This document shows, one piece after another, positions 18,337 through 29,563 of a stretch of DNA of 64,000 nt. Within the stretch, counting starts at the first letter, position 1. Each line of letters starts with the position of its first letter. The DNA is from CSP1-4 sp963777975 (GTDB lineage: Bacteria > Chloroflexota > Limnocylindria > Limnocylindrales > CSP1-4), in assembly GCA_963777975.1 (NCBI GenBank), contig CAVZSO010000002.1, forward strand, positions 442,847 through 506,846, in the 5' to 3' direction. The position numbers and the translations under genes were made by a program. The notes under the pieces were generated by a model. It ran no database searches. It was not told the DNA's origin and saw only the letters and a list, made by a program, of their open reading frames with translations.

Positions 18337-18660
18337 GTGTCCATCGCAGCCATCCGCGGGCGGAGGTCGGTGCGCCGGCTGCTCGCGCTTTGCATCGTCG
18401 CTGGCCTCCTCGCTGGAGGCTCATCGACGGCTGTCGCAAGCGGTCCGAACATCGTCGCGCAGTGGGACAAGATCGCCGAGGACACGGTCGTCGGCTCGGG
18501 CGCCCAGCAGATCGAGGCCCTCATCTACCTGTCGTACACCCAGACCGCCGTCTATGACGCTGTCGTGGCCATCAAGGGCCGCTACCAGCCGTACGGACCG
18601 TCATTCACCGCACCCGCCGGCGCGTCAGCGCACGCCGCGGTGGTCGAGGCCGCGTATCGG
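18337..18660 (+). CDS. 5' part of a vanadium haloperoxidase/PAP2-like exported protein, cut at junction
   Basis: Only about 108 residues remain. A signal peptide (LLALCIVAGLLAGGSSTAVA) is followed by NIVAQWDKIAEDTVVG, ALIYLSYTQTAVYDAVVAI and GRYQPYGPSF. This is the N-terminal pattern of secreted vanadium-dependent haloperoxidase-related proteins, which are normally 400-500 residues with catalytic residues much further on. GTG 18337 is preceded by GGGGAGG at 18324-18330. After AAYR at about 18,660 the reading frame continues into sequence that is the antisense of another gene, so the product is truncated by the join. Confidence 0.65.
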
Positions 18661-18670
18661 CAGCAGCACT
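18650..18670. other. Junction of two unrelated sequence blocks
   Basis: A plus-strand exported-protein gene and a minus-strand FtsA/PilM-like gene both stop making sense at about 18,660, with no spacer between them. To the right is a GCGGCC-rich low-complexity run. By eye, G+C rises and Asp/Glu codons become almost only GAC/GAG to the right. No transposase, integrase or target duplication is visible. Misassembly of two genomes or a recombination breakpoint are the main options. Confidence 0.7.
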
Positions 18671-19953
18671 GCGGCGGCCGCGGCCGCGGCCAGCACCGCT
18701 GGCGCCTGGAGCGCCGGCAGGGCCATCGCCCGGTCGTCGACGCCGGGGAGCTCCGCCCCGCGCAGCACCGCCGGGACCGGCCGGCGGGTGAAGGGCAGGG
18801 TCACCCCCCAGTCGCCGCGCTCGACCACCCGGCGCAGCTCGGGCAGGGCGAACGCGCCGCCGCAGAGCAGCACGGTGGGGGGCAGGCGCCCTTCCCGGCC
18901 GGACGCGTCGGCGGCTGAGCCCGGCCAGTCCCAGCTCCAGGGTGTCCGCCCAGACGCCGGCGTGGAACTCGGCCAGGTGCCGCACCGTCCGCCAGGCCCC
19001 GGGGCCGGCCCCACGCTGGCTCGCGGCCGGCGCGGAGCGCCCCGGCGGCGTGGGCCTGGAGCACCTCCCGGGCGACGAGCGGCGTCGCGCCGAGCTCCCG
19101 GGCGACGTGCGCCTCGAGGTCGGCGGCGCCGACGGGCAGGGTCACGGCCGCCGGGGGCAGCCCGCCGCCGGCGGGAAGACGACCACCGCGGTGGTCGCCG
19201 CCGCGCCGGCGTCGACGACGACGGCGCCCCCCGGGACGGTGGCGGCAAGGGCGGCCAGAGCCAGGGGCAGGCTGACCGTCCCGGCCAGGTCGAGGTCGAG
19301 CGCCTCCGCCAGCAGGAGCAGGCGCTGCGCCCCGGCCACCGGAGCCAGGCCGGCGTCGACCTCGACGTCGAGCACCTCGCCGGCGGCCCCCGGCCGGCCC
19401 CGAACGCCGCCAGGGGCGCCCCGTCGAGCGCCGCGCGGCGCAGCGTCACCTGCACCGCTTCGAGGCGCTGCGGCGCAGCAGCTCGACCGCGCCGAACCGG
19501 CCCGCGGCGGCCAGGCCGCCGCCCGGGCCTGCTCGACCGCCTGGCGCAGATCCTCGCGGTCGACGGGCGACGCCGGTCGCCGGCGGCGGACGCGGACGGC
19601 GCCGCTGGCGACCGCCGGGGTGCCGCCGCCGGCCACCAGCACCGCCCGGCGGGGGACGACGCCGGCGAGGTCCTCGGCGGCGACCAGCGCCCGCTCGGCG
19701 GCAGCAGGTCGCCGTCGGGCAGGACCAGCGCCGCCGCCGCCGGCGCACGCGACGGAGCGGGCGGCGCGGCGGCCACCGCCCCGCCGATCACGGCGACGGG
19801 CGACGCGGTCAGATCGAGGACGAGGGCCTTGATCGCCCCGTGGCCGGGGTCGAGCAGGGTGACGTACGGCTCGGGCGGGGCGGGCGCCGGGGCGGGCGCC
19901 GACCGGCCACGGCCGGTCAGGCGCTCCAGGCGGCGGAGCCGGTCCAGTATCAA
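18661..19953 (-). CDS. FtsA/PilM-like actin-fold ATPase, 3' end cut at junction (frame broken)
   Basis: Several frames combine into an actin-like ATPase. The start has YVTLLDPGHGAIKALVLDL (phosphate-1 loop). Next is AAEDLAGVVPRRAVLVAGGG, then GGAVVVDAGAAATTAVVVFP (phosphate-2 loop). LPVGAADLEAHVARELGA and TVLLCGGAFALPELRRVVER (adenosine motif) follow. A C-terminal hydrophobic segment (APAVLAAAAAAAVLL) runs into the junction, so the end is missing. At least four breaks lie between 18,900 and 19,720. The TTG start at 19953 overlaps the alaS stop as TTGA, so it is translationally coupled to alaS. A role in division or type IV pilus assembly is possible from fold alone. Confidence 0.6.
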
Positions 19954-22715
19954 GCCGGCCGATCCGCCCCTGCGCCGGCCTGCGCCCGGGCGGCGCGGCG
20001 GCCCTGGGCGAGCCCCTCGTCCAGCAGGGCGGGGTCGCCGCCGCCGCCCTGCGCCAGCTCGGGGCGATTCCCGCCGCGCCGCCCTTGATCGTCCGGGCCA
20101 CCTCGCGCAGCAGCTGGCCGGCGTGCAGGCCCCGCCCGGTGAGCTCGCGCCCGACCGTCACCAGCAACAGCGGGCGCCCGTCCGGGACGACCGCCAGCAG
20201 GAGCACGCTCGGCCCGCCGAGCTTGTCCCGCAGCCAGTCGGCCGCCTCCCGCAGGCGCTCCATGGTCGGGGCGCTCGCCGGGTCGACCCGGGCGGCCAGC
20301 AGGCGGAACCCGCCCCCGGGCGCGTCCACCGTCTCGGCTGGCCGAGCAGGGCGCTCAGGGCCCCCTGCGCCGCCTTGCGCTCGGCCGCCTCTAGCCGGCG
20401 CCGGGCGTCGCTCAGCTCGGCCAGCAGGCGCTCCACGCGGGCGGGGGAACTCGACCGGAGAGACGTCGAGCGCGCGACCGACCGCCTCCAGGGTCTCCAC
20501 CTGGCGGTTGAGGTACGCCTCGGCCGGCGCCCCGGCGAGCGCCTCGACGCGGCGGGTGCCCGAGCCGACGCTGCCCTCCCCGGTGAGCACGAACTCCCCG
20601 ATCTCGCCCGTGTGGCGGACGTGGGTGCCGCCGCAGAGCTCCTTGCTGACGTCGCCGATGGTCAACACGCGCACCGTGTCGCCGTACTTCTCGTCGAACA
20701 GGGCGACGGCCCCTGAGCGGATGGCGGCCTCATTCGGCATGACGTCCGTGCGCACCTCGAGGTTGCGGCGCACGGCGTCGTTGACCCGGGCCTGCACCGC
20801 CCGGCGCTGCTCGGCGGTCAGCGGCTCCCCGTGGGCGAAGTCGAAGCGCAAGCGGTCGGGAGCGACGAGCGAGCCGGTCTGGTGCACGTGGGGGCCCAGC
20901 TCCGCCCGCCGGGCGGCGTGGAGCAGGTGCGTCGCCGTATGGTGGCGCGTCGTCGCCTCACGCGCGTCCGCGTCTACCTCGGCGCGCACGGCGTCGCCCT
21001 CGGAGAGCTCACCCGCTTCGACCCGGCCGATGTGCACGATCGCGTCCCCGGCCGGCGCCTGGGTGGTGGTCACCCGCAGGCGCCCGCGGGGGCCGACGAG
21101 CCGAGCCGCTGTCGCCCACCTGCCCGCCGCGCTCGGCGTAGAAGGGGGTGCGGTCCAGGATCACCCAGGTCTCGGGCGCGGCGCCGGCCGTCCCGTCCGC
21201 GCCGGCCGCTGCGTCGACGGCCGCTGCGTCGACGGCCACGGCGGTGGCGACCCGCTTCGCCCTGGCGCAGGTAGGCGATGGTGGCGTCCGGCACCGTCAG
21301 GCGCTCGTAACCCTCGAAGACCGCGGGGACATCCGGCAGATCAACGGCGGCCGCGTTGGCGAAGCGGGCGCCGGCGCCGGGCGCGCTCCCGGTCGGCCTG
21401 GAGGGCGCTCTCGAATCCGGGCAGGTCGACGCCGACGCCCCTCCCGGCGGCGACCTCCTGGGTCAGCTCGAGGGGGAAGCCGAAGGTGTTGTAGAGGCGG
21501 AACGCGGTCGCCCCGGGCAGGGTTTGCTGCCCCTCGGCGGCCAGCCGGTCGAGGGCGTCGTTCAGCAGGTGGGTGCCGGCGGTGAGCGTCTCCGAGAAGC
21601 GGGCCTCCTCCTGGCGCAGCACGCGCTCGATGACCGGCTGGCGGTCGACCAGGTGGGGGTAGTGCGCGCCGAAGCGCTCGACGACGGCCCGGGAGAGGTC
21701 GGTGATGAACGGACCCTGGTGGCCGAGCAGGCGCCCGTAGCGCACGGCGCGCACGGGCAAGCGGCGGGCGACGTAGCCCCGCTCCTCGTTCGAGGGGAAG
21801 ATGCCGTCGCCGATCATGAAGGTGACGGCGCGGGCGTGGTCGACGACGATGCGCAGGCTGCGCGTCACCTGGGGCCTCGCCGTAGGGCGCGTCGAGCACC
21901 GCCGTGGCCCGCTCGACCACGGGCCGCAGCAGGTCGCTCTCGTACGCGGAGGAGACGCCCTGCAGGTACGAGACGACCCGCTCGAAGCCGGCCCCGGTGT
22001 CCACGCCGGTGCCGGGCAGGGGCCGCAGCGTCCCGTCCGGCTCCTGGAAATACTGATTGAAGACCAGGTTCCAGATCTCCACGATGCGGCCGCAGCCGTG
22101 GTCGGGACCGCAGACGTCGTCGCTCGCCCCGCGGGGGCAGCGGCCGAGCAGGTCGACGTGGATCTCGGTGCAGGGACCGCAGGGGCCGCTGTCGCCGGTC
22201 GGCCCCCAGAAGTTCTCCCGGTCGCCGTCCGGCTTGCGATTCAGGGGCCGGATGCGCTCGGGGGGCACCCCGATGGCCTTCCAGATGGCGCCGGATTCGT
22301 CGTCGGGCGGGATGCCGGGCTCGCCGGCCCAGGTGGTGGCCCAGATCCGATCGGGGTCGATTCCGAGCCCGGCGGTGACGAACTCGTAGCCGTAGGCGAT
22401 GGCCTCGTTCTTGAAGTCACCGCCTTCCTGGAGGCCGCCGAAGGCGAAGTTGCCCAGCATCTCGAAGAAGGACTGGTGGGTGTCGTCGCCGACCTCGTCG
22501 ATGTCCGTGGTGCGGACGCAGCGCTGCACGGTGACGATGCGCCGGGCCGGGGCCTTCGACGGGTCGAGGTAGAAGGGCTTAAAGGGCTGCATCCCGGCGC
22601 TGGTCAGGAGCACACTGGGGTCACCCTGGACGACCAGGGAGGCGCTGGGGAGGTGGAGGTGTCCGAGTCCCTCGAAGTAGCGGACGAACCGGCGCCGCAC
22701 GTCCTCGCTCTGCAT
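19950..22715 (-). CDS. alaS: Alanyl-tRNA synthetase (frame broken)
   Basis: About 900 residues over several frames. The catalytic domain has VQRCVRTTDIDEVGDDTHQS, FFEMLGNFAFGG and GPTGDSGPCGPCTEIHVD, then GVDTGAGFERV. The second frame holds GDGIFPSNEERGYVARRLPV. The editing domain gives HHTATHLLHAA and CGGTHVRHTGEI (the zinc-site histidines and cysteine). The C-Ala end is LLREVARTIKGG, repaired to GGGNRPELAQGGGGDPALLD. Breaks lie near 21,880, 21,370, 21,250, 21,100, 20,440, 20,340 and 20,055. It charges tRNA-Ala in the cytoplasm. ATG 22715 has GGAG seven bases upstream. It is divergent from clpB. Confidence 0.92.
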
Positions 22716-22764
22716 AAGTCTCCATTGTAAGGGGGTTCTTACCCGCTCCGGGGACGCGCTACAC

Positions 22765-22793
22765 TTTACTTAGTTGCGCTCTTATCCTATAAT
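22765..22793 (+). promoter_or_regulatory. Strong sigma-70-type promoter of clpB
   Basis: TTTACT at 22765-22770 and a consensus TATAAT at 22788-22793 are separated by 17 bases. This is the best -10 seen in the window and stands out in the GC-rich background. Predicted start near 22800 leaves a leader of about 48 bases before ATG 22848. Confidence 0.7.
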
Positions 22794-22796
22794 GCT

Positions 22797-22817
22797 GTTG
22801 AGCGCTTTACACTCAAG
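22797..22817. promoter_or_regulatory. HAIR-like HspR operator at clpB
   Basis: GTTGAGC, seven bases, ACTCAAG. Compared with the HspR-associated inverted repeat CTTGAGT-N7-ACTCAAG, 12 of 14 positions match with exact spacing. It overlaps the predicted clpB transcription start, where a repressor would block initiation. HspR is known to control clpB and dnaK operons in actinobacteria. No hspR gene is in the window. A second, weaker copy lies before the hsp20 gene. Confidence 0.65.
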
Positions 22818-22847
22818 GTCGCTCGTAGGAAAGGTAGCAACCGGAAG

Positions 22848-25356
<2,509 letters not shown>

Positions 25357-25404
25357 GCCCTACCCCTCCGGTCGAGCCCCGGGGCGTCCTCCCCGGGCAC
25401 TTCG

Positions 25405-25437
25405 GAGCCCCCTCTCCCTGGCCGGGAGAGGGGGCTC
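25405..25437. terminator. Bidirectional hairpin terminator
   Basis: A perfect 14-base inverted repeat (GAGCCCCCTCTCCC and its complement) with loop TGGCC lies between clpB and the convergent LuxR-type gene. The T tract is short on both sides, so it may be a weak intrinsic or mixed terminator serving both genes. Confidence 0.65.
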
Positions 25438-25439
25438 GT

Positions 25440-25658
25440 TCATGCCTGGGGGACCGGCGTCCGGTTCAGGTGGTCGTGGGCGTACACCGCCAGCTGCACC
25501 CTGCCCTGGAGCCCCAGCTTGGTCAGGATCTGGCTGACGTGCCACTTGGCCGTCGCCGGCGTCACGCCCAGGCTGCGGGCGATCTCCTTATTGGTCTGTC
25601 CCCCGGCGACGAGCCGGGCCACTTCGCGCTCGCGCGCCGTCAACAGTATGTTGGGCAT
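25440..25658 (-). CDS. Stand-alone LuxR-type HTH protein
   Basis: 72 residues made almost wholly of a GerE/LuxR C-terminal DNA-binding domain: LTAREREVARLVAGGQTNKE, IARSLGVTPATAKWHVSQIL and TKLGLQGRVQLAVYAHDHL. There is no receiver or ligand domain, so activity may be set by amount or by a partner. ATG 25658 has AGGA immediately upstream, an unusually short spacing. It ends at the shared hairpin after clpB. A pair of AGGTTAA repeats lies just upstream and may be its own control site. Confidence 0.75.
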   Translation of the reverse strand: MPNILLTAREREVARLVAGGQTNKEIARSLGVTPATAKWHVSQILTKLGLQGRVQLAVYAHDHLNRTPVPQA

Positions 25659-25670
25659 TCCTAAGTACGC

Positions 25671-25690
25671 AGGTTAACGTAGGTTAATGA
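25671..25690. repeat. Tandem AGGTTAA direct repeat
   Basis: AGGTTAACGT and AGGTTAATGA follow each other with a ten-base period, one helical turn. The spacing suits a dimeric activator binding one face of DNA, such as a response regulator. It sits between the LuxR-type gene (minus) and the small gene at 25776 (plus). Confidence 0.4.
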
Positions 25691-25775
25691 CTTCGCGCAA
25701 GGGGGCAGGGGGCGGGGCCAGCCGGCGACGGGCCGGGCGGGGGTTCTGCTAAGGTAGAGGCAACACGAGAGGGCC

Positions 25776-26070
25776 ATGCCAGAGTACGATTTCGCCGCTA
25801 CGATGCGGCAGGAAGTGGAGCAGCTGCGGCGGGAGCTCGCCGGCGAGGACGTGCGTCCGGCGCTGACCGAGATCGCCCGGCGCTTCGGGGCGTCCGACGA
25901 GGAGGCGCTCGCTGCGCTCTGGCGGGCGAGCAAGCGCCACGGGGAGACGATCGCCGTCTTCATCGGGGAGCTCAAGGCGCAGTTCGAGCGCGAAGCGGCC
26001 GAAGGCCATCCGGCGGCCACCGCCGGGCAGCCGGCGGCGCCTGACCCCCGCACCGGTCCGGCCGCGGTAG
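25776..26070 (+). CDS. Small hypothetical protein, helical
   Basis: About 97 residues, not recognised. It starts MPEYDFAATMRQEVEQLRRE and continues with EIARRFGASDEEALAALWRA and GELKAQFEREA: charged, helix-rich, with no cysteine pairs, signal or membrane segment. The frame stays open into the next gene, but a one-base shift in a C run near 26045 gives TAG at 26068, ten bases before the glycosyltransferase start. That end is preferred. The gene has CGAGAGGGCC before the ATG. Confidence 0.45.
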
Positions 26071-26079
26071 GTCGCGCGG

Positions 26080-27228
26080 GTGCGCGCCGCGCTCAACGCC
26101 CACTTCTTCCATCACCCCAATACCGGACACGGGCAGTACCTCTCCCACCTGCTGCGGACCTTCGCGGCGGTCGCCCCGGACCTCGAGGCGGTGCCCGCCT
26201 GCGACGGCGCGCCGCCGGCGCCGGCCGGCGGTTGGCCCGGCGGCTGGTCTCCCGTCTTCGGACGCACGCCGTTCGATCCCCTCGGGGGCGACGCGCGCAA
26301 GGTGTGGTGGGAGCAGGTGGTCTGGCCGCGGGTGGCGGCGCGGATGGGGGCCGCGGTGGGGCACGTGCCCTACTTCGGACCGCCCTTGCGCCGGCCGGAG
26401 GGCCTGCCGCTGGTGGTGACCATCCACGACGTGATCCCCCTGATCATCCCGGAGTACATCACCTCACCCCTGGTCCGGCTCTACAACGGGCTGGTCAGCC
26501 GGGCCGCGCTGCGGGCGGACCTGGTGCTGGTGGACTCGGAGGCGAGCAAGCGGGACGTGCTGCGCCTGCTGGGTGTCCCCGAGGAGCGGGTGCGGGTGGT
26601 CTACCTGGCCGCGGATACGAGCGTGCTCGCGCCGGTGGCGCCGGAGGCGCTCGCGGCCGTGAAGGCCCGCTACGGCCTCTCCGACCCGTTCATCTTTTAC
26701 CTCGGCGGCCTGGATAAGCGGAAGAACGTCCCGGCCCTGCTGCGGGCGCTCGCCCTGCTGCCCCCCGAGACCCCCTGGCAGCTCTACGTCTCCGGGCGCC
26801 TGCGCTACGACAACCCGCGCCTGTTCCCGGATCTGCCCCGGCTGGCCGAGGAGCTGGGGATCGGCGCCCGCGTGCGGTTCGGGTTCGTCCCGGACGCGGA
26901 CAAGGCGGCGATGCTCAGAGCGGCGACGCTGTTCGTCTTTCCGTCGATCTACGAGGGGATCGGGCTCGACCCGATGGAGGCCCTGGCCTGCGGCACGCCG
27001 GTGGTCTGCTCGAATCGCTCGTCGTTGCCCGAGGTGATGGGAGACGCCGCCGTGCTCGTCGATCCGGACGACACCCCCGCCCTGGCGGCGGCCATCGGGC
27101 GCGTGCTCGGCGACGCCGACCTGCGCCACGACCTGGCCCGCCGCGGACCGCCGCAGGCGGCGAAGTTCACCTGGGAGGAGACGGCGCGGCAGACGGTGCG
27201 GGCCTACGAGTCGGTGCTCCGTCCGTAG
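26080..27228 (+). CDS. GT4-family glycosyltransferase
   Basis: 382 residues, intact. GT-B fold: the N-terminal domain begins MRAALNAHFFHHPNTGHGQY and includes LVVTIHDVIPLIIPEYI. The C-terminal nucleotide-sugar domain has FIFYLGGLDKRKNVPALLRA and IYEGIGLDPMEALACGTPVV, where the E-x7-E pair of GT4 is seen, then DAAVLVDPDDTPALAAAIG. It would transfer a sugar from a nucleotide donor to a lipid, polysaccharide or protein on the cytoplasmic side. A second GT4 gene follows 46 bases later, so the two may act in one glycan pathway. GTG start at 26080. Confidence 0.85.
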   Translation: MRAALNAHFFHHPNTGHGQYLSHLLRTFAAVAPDLEAVPACDGAPPAPAGGWPGGWSPVFGRTPFDPLGGDARKVWWEQVVWPRVAARMGAAVGHVPYFGPPLRRPEGLPLVVTIHDVIPLIIPEYITSPLVRLYNGLVSRAALRADLVLVDSEASKRDVLRLLGVPEERVRVVYLAADTSVLAPVAPEALAAVKARYGLSDPFIFYLGGLDKRKNVPALLRALALLPPETPWQLYVSGRLRYDNPRLFPDLPRLAEELGIGARVRFGFVPDADKAAMLRAATLFVFPSIYEGIGLDPMEALACGTPVVCSNRSSLPEVMGDAAVLVDPDDTPALAAAIGRVLGDADLRHDLARRGPPQAAKFTWEETARQTVRAYESVLRP

Positions 27229-27274
27229 CGGCCGCGACGGTCCCGAGCGCCCGAGCGACAATCCGAGAGCGGCG

Positions 27275-28459
27275 ATGCGTGTCCTGCTCGTCTCCAAAGC
27301 CCTCATCGCCGGCGCCTACCAGCGCAAGGCCGCGCTGCTCGCGGCGCAGGGCGTCGACCTGACGGTGGTGGTGCCGCCGTACTGGAACGACGACGTCGGG
27401 CGGCGCGCCCCGCTCGAGCAGGTGGCGCCGGCGGGCCTGGCCGCCGGCGGCGGCTACCGGCTGGTGGTGGAGCCGATGGCCTTCAACGGCCACTTCCACG
27501 TCCACTTCTACCCCGGACTCGGCGCCCGGATGCGGGAGGTGCGCCCGGACGTGGTGCACGTGGACGAGGAGCCCTACAACCTGGCCACGGCGCAGGCCAT
27601 CTGGCTCGCCCGCCGCGCCGGCGCGCAGCCCCTCTTCTACACCTGGCAGAACCTCTACCGGCGCTACCCGCCGCCCTTCGGTTGGGTCGAGCGGTACTGC
27701 TACGGCGCCGCCGCCGGGGCCATCGCCGCGAACGCCGAGGCGGTGGGGGTGCTGCGCCAGAAGGGCTACCGGGGCCGGGTGTGGACGGTGCCCCACGTCT
27801 CCGTCGGGGTCGATCCGGGCCGGTTCTACCGCCGGCCCGATCCGGAAGGGGACGCCCCCGGCGGCCGCCCGTTCCGGGTGGGCTTCGTCGGCCGGCTGCG
27901 TCCGGAGAAGGGGGCCCACCTGCTGGTGGAGGCCGTCTCCCGCCTGGGCGGCGACGTGCGCCTCGACCTGCTGGGGTGGGGCCCGGAGGAAGCGCGACTG
28001 CGGGCCCAGGCCAGCGCGCTCGGCCTCGGCGACCGGCTGACGGTGCACCAGGCCCTGCCGTCGCAGCGCGTGCCGGAGTTCCTCAGCCGGCTGGACGCGC
28101 TCGTGCTGCCGTCGCTGACGGCGCCGAACTGGAAAGAGCAGTTCGGTCGCGCGCTGACCGAGGCGATGGCCTGCGAGGTGCCCGTGGTCGGCTCGGACTC
28201 GGGGGAGATCGCCCGGGTCATCGGCGACGCCGGCCTGGTCTTCCCCGAGGGGGACACGGCGGCGCTGACCGAGCGCCTGGAGCGCCTGCGGGGCGACCCG
28301 GCGCTGCGGCGCGACCTCGCCGCCCGGGGGCTGGCCCGGGTGCGGGCGCGGTTCACCCCCGACCGGATCGCCCGCCAGACGGTCGACGTCTACCGCCAGG
28401 TGGCGGGCGCCGGCGGACCGGTGGCGCGCCCGCCGGGGGCGGCTCAGGCGGCTCAGTAG
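27275..28459 (+). CDS. GT4-family glycosyltransferase
   Basis: 394 residues, intact. It starts MRVLLVSKALIAGAYQRKAA, with DVVHVDEEPYNLATAQAIWL in the acceptor domain. The donor domain has FRVGFVGRLRPEKGAHLLVE and EQFGRALTEAMACEVPVVGS, containing the E-x7-E motif, then SGEIARVIGDAGLVFPEGD. The sequence resembles enzymes adding mannose or glucose to surface glycans. It ends with its stop overlapping by seven bases the stop of the convergent E1 beta gene. Confidence 0.85.
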   Translation: MRVLLVSKALIAGAYQRKAALLAAQGVDLTVVVPPYWNDDVGRRAPLEQVAPAGLAAGGGYRLVVEPMAFNGHFHVHFYPGLGARMREVRPDVVHVDEEPYNLATAQAIWLARRAGAQPLFYTWQNLYRRYPPPFGWVERYCYGAAAGAIAANAEAVGVLRQKGYRGRVWTVPHVSVGVDPGRFYRRPDPEGDAPGGRPFRVGFVGRLRPEKGAHLLVEAVSRLGGDVRLDLLGWGPEEARLRAQASALGLGDRLTVHQALPSQRVPEFLSRLDALVLPSLTAPNWKEQFGRALTEAMACEVPVVGSDSGEIARVIGDAGLVFPEGDTAALTERLERLRGDPALRRDLAARGLARVRARFTPDRIARQTVDVYRQVAGAGGPVARPPGAAQAAQ

Positions 28460-29436
28460 GCGGCGAGGGCGCGGATGGCGCCGGCGATCCGGGCGGCGTC
28501 GATCAGGAAGGCCGCCTCGAGCGGCGGGGCGTACGGCGCGGCCGGGATCTCCGGCCCGCCGAGACGCGTCACCGGCCCGTCCAGGCTCTCGAACGCCTCC
28601 TGGGCGATCAGGGCGGCGATCTCGCCGCCGATGCCACCGGTCAGGTTGTCCTCGGAGACGATCAGGGCCTTGCTCGTCTTGCGCACCGAGGCCAGGATGG
28701 ACTCCCGATCGAGGGGGCGCAGGGTGCGCAGGTCGACCACCTCGACGTCGATGCCTTCGCCCTCGACTGCGGCCGACCGCTTCGAGCGCGCGGTGGGTCA
28801 TCAGGCCGTACGTGAAGACGGAAAGGTGGCGGCCAGCGCGGGCCAGGCGGGCCGGCCCGATGGGCACGCGGTGGTCGCCGTCCGGCACCTCGCCCCGCAC
28901 GCTGCGGTAGGCGGCCTTGTGCTCGAAGAAGAGCACCGGATCGGGGTCCGCGATGGCGCGGCGAGGAGTCCCTTGGCGTCGGCCGGCGTGCTGGGCACGA
29001 CCACCTTGAGGCCCGGGACGTGGGCGAAGAAGGCCTCGACGCTCTGAGAGTGGTAGAGGGCGCCGTGGACGCCGGCGCCGAAGGGGGCGCGGATGACGAT
29101 GGGGCAGCCCCACTCCCCGTTGGAACGGTAGCGGAGGCGAGCGGCCTCGCTCACGATCTGGTTCATGGCCGGATAGATGAAGTCCGCGAACTGGATCTCC
29201 ACCACCGGCAGGAGCCCGTTGACGGCGGCGCCGATGGCCGTGCCGACGATGCCGAACTCGGCGAGCGGGGTGTCGATCACCCGCTCGGCGCCGAACGCGG
29301 CGAAGAGGCCGTTCGTGGTCCCGAAGACGCCGCCCTTCTTGCCCACGTCCTCGCCCAGGACGAGCACGCGCTGGTCGCGGGCCATCGCCTCGTGCAGCCC
29401 GCTGCGCACGGCTTCGAGCAGGTTCATCTCTGCCAT
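28453..29436 (-). CDS. 2-oxoacid dehydrogenase E1 beta subunit (frame broken)
   Basis: About 327 residues. The first frame from ATG 29436 has MNLLEAVRSGLHEAMARDQR, VLVLGEDVGKKGGVFGTT and RVIDTPLAEFGIVGTAIGAA, the pyrimidine-binding E1 beta domain. It also has ALYHSQSVEAFFAHVPGLKV. Breaks near 28955 and 28785 lead to the C-terminal ferredoxin-like domain: VDLRTLRPLDRESILASVRK and SEDNLTGGIGGEIAALIAQE. It pairs with the alpha subunit 127 bases upstream. Next to a leucine-degradation operon, branched-chain 2-oxoacid dehydrogenase is likelier than pyruvate dehydrogenase. No E2 or E3 gene follows. Confidence 0.85.
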
Positions 29437-29563
29437 GGGGGTACTCCGCACCCGCTCCCGTCTCCGCTCCCGGTGTCCGGCTACGAACGCCTGACACGAT
29501 TGGGGGAGAAGAGTGATTGTTCAGCCGGGGACGACGCCCCCGGGCCCCGCTTCGAGAGGCACG

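Noticed and set aside
18661..18700. Simple repeat of GCGGCC as a mobile-element end
   Set aside because: It is explained by an alanine-rich membrane segment of the minus-strand gene; no inverted ends or duplication are present.
18625..18930. Apparent C-terminal continuation of the haloperoxidase-like protein past 18,660
   Set aside because: The translation becomes Arg/Gly-rich nonsense exactly where the opposite strand encodes the actin-like protein; it is a chimeric frame.
22716..22730. Promoter for alaS with TACAAT as -10
   Set aside because: TACAAT on the minus strand lies only eight bases before the ATG with GGAG in between and no -35; not convincing.
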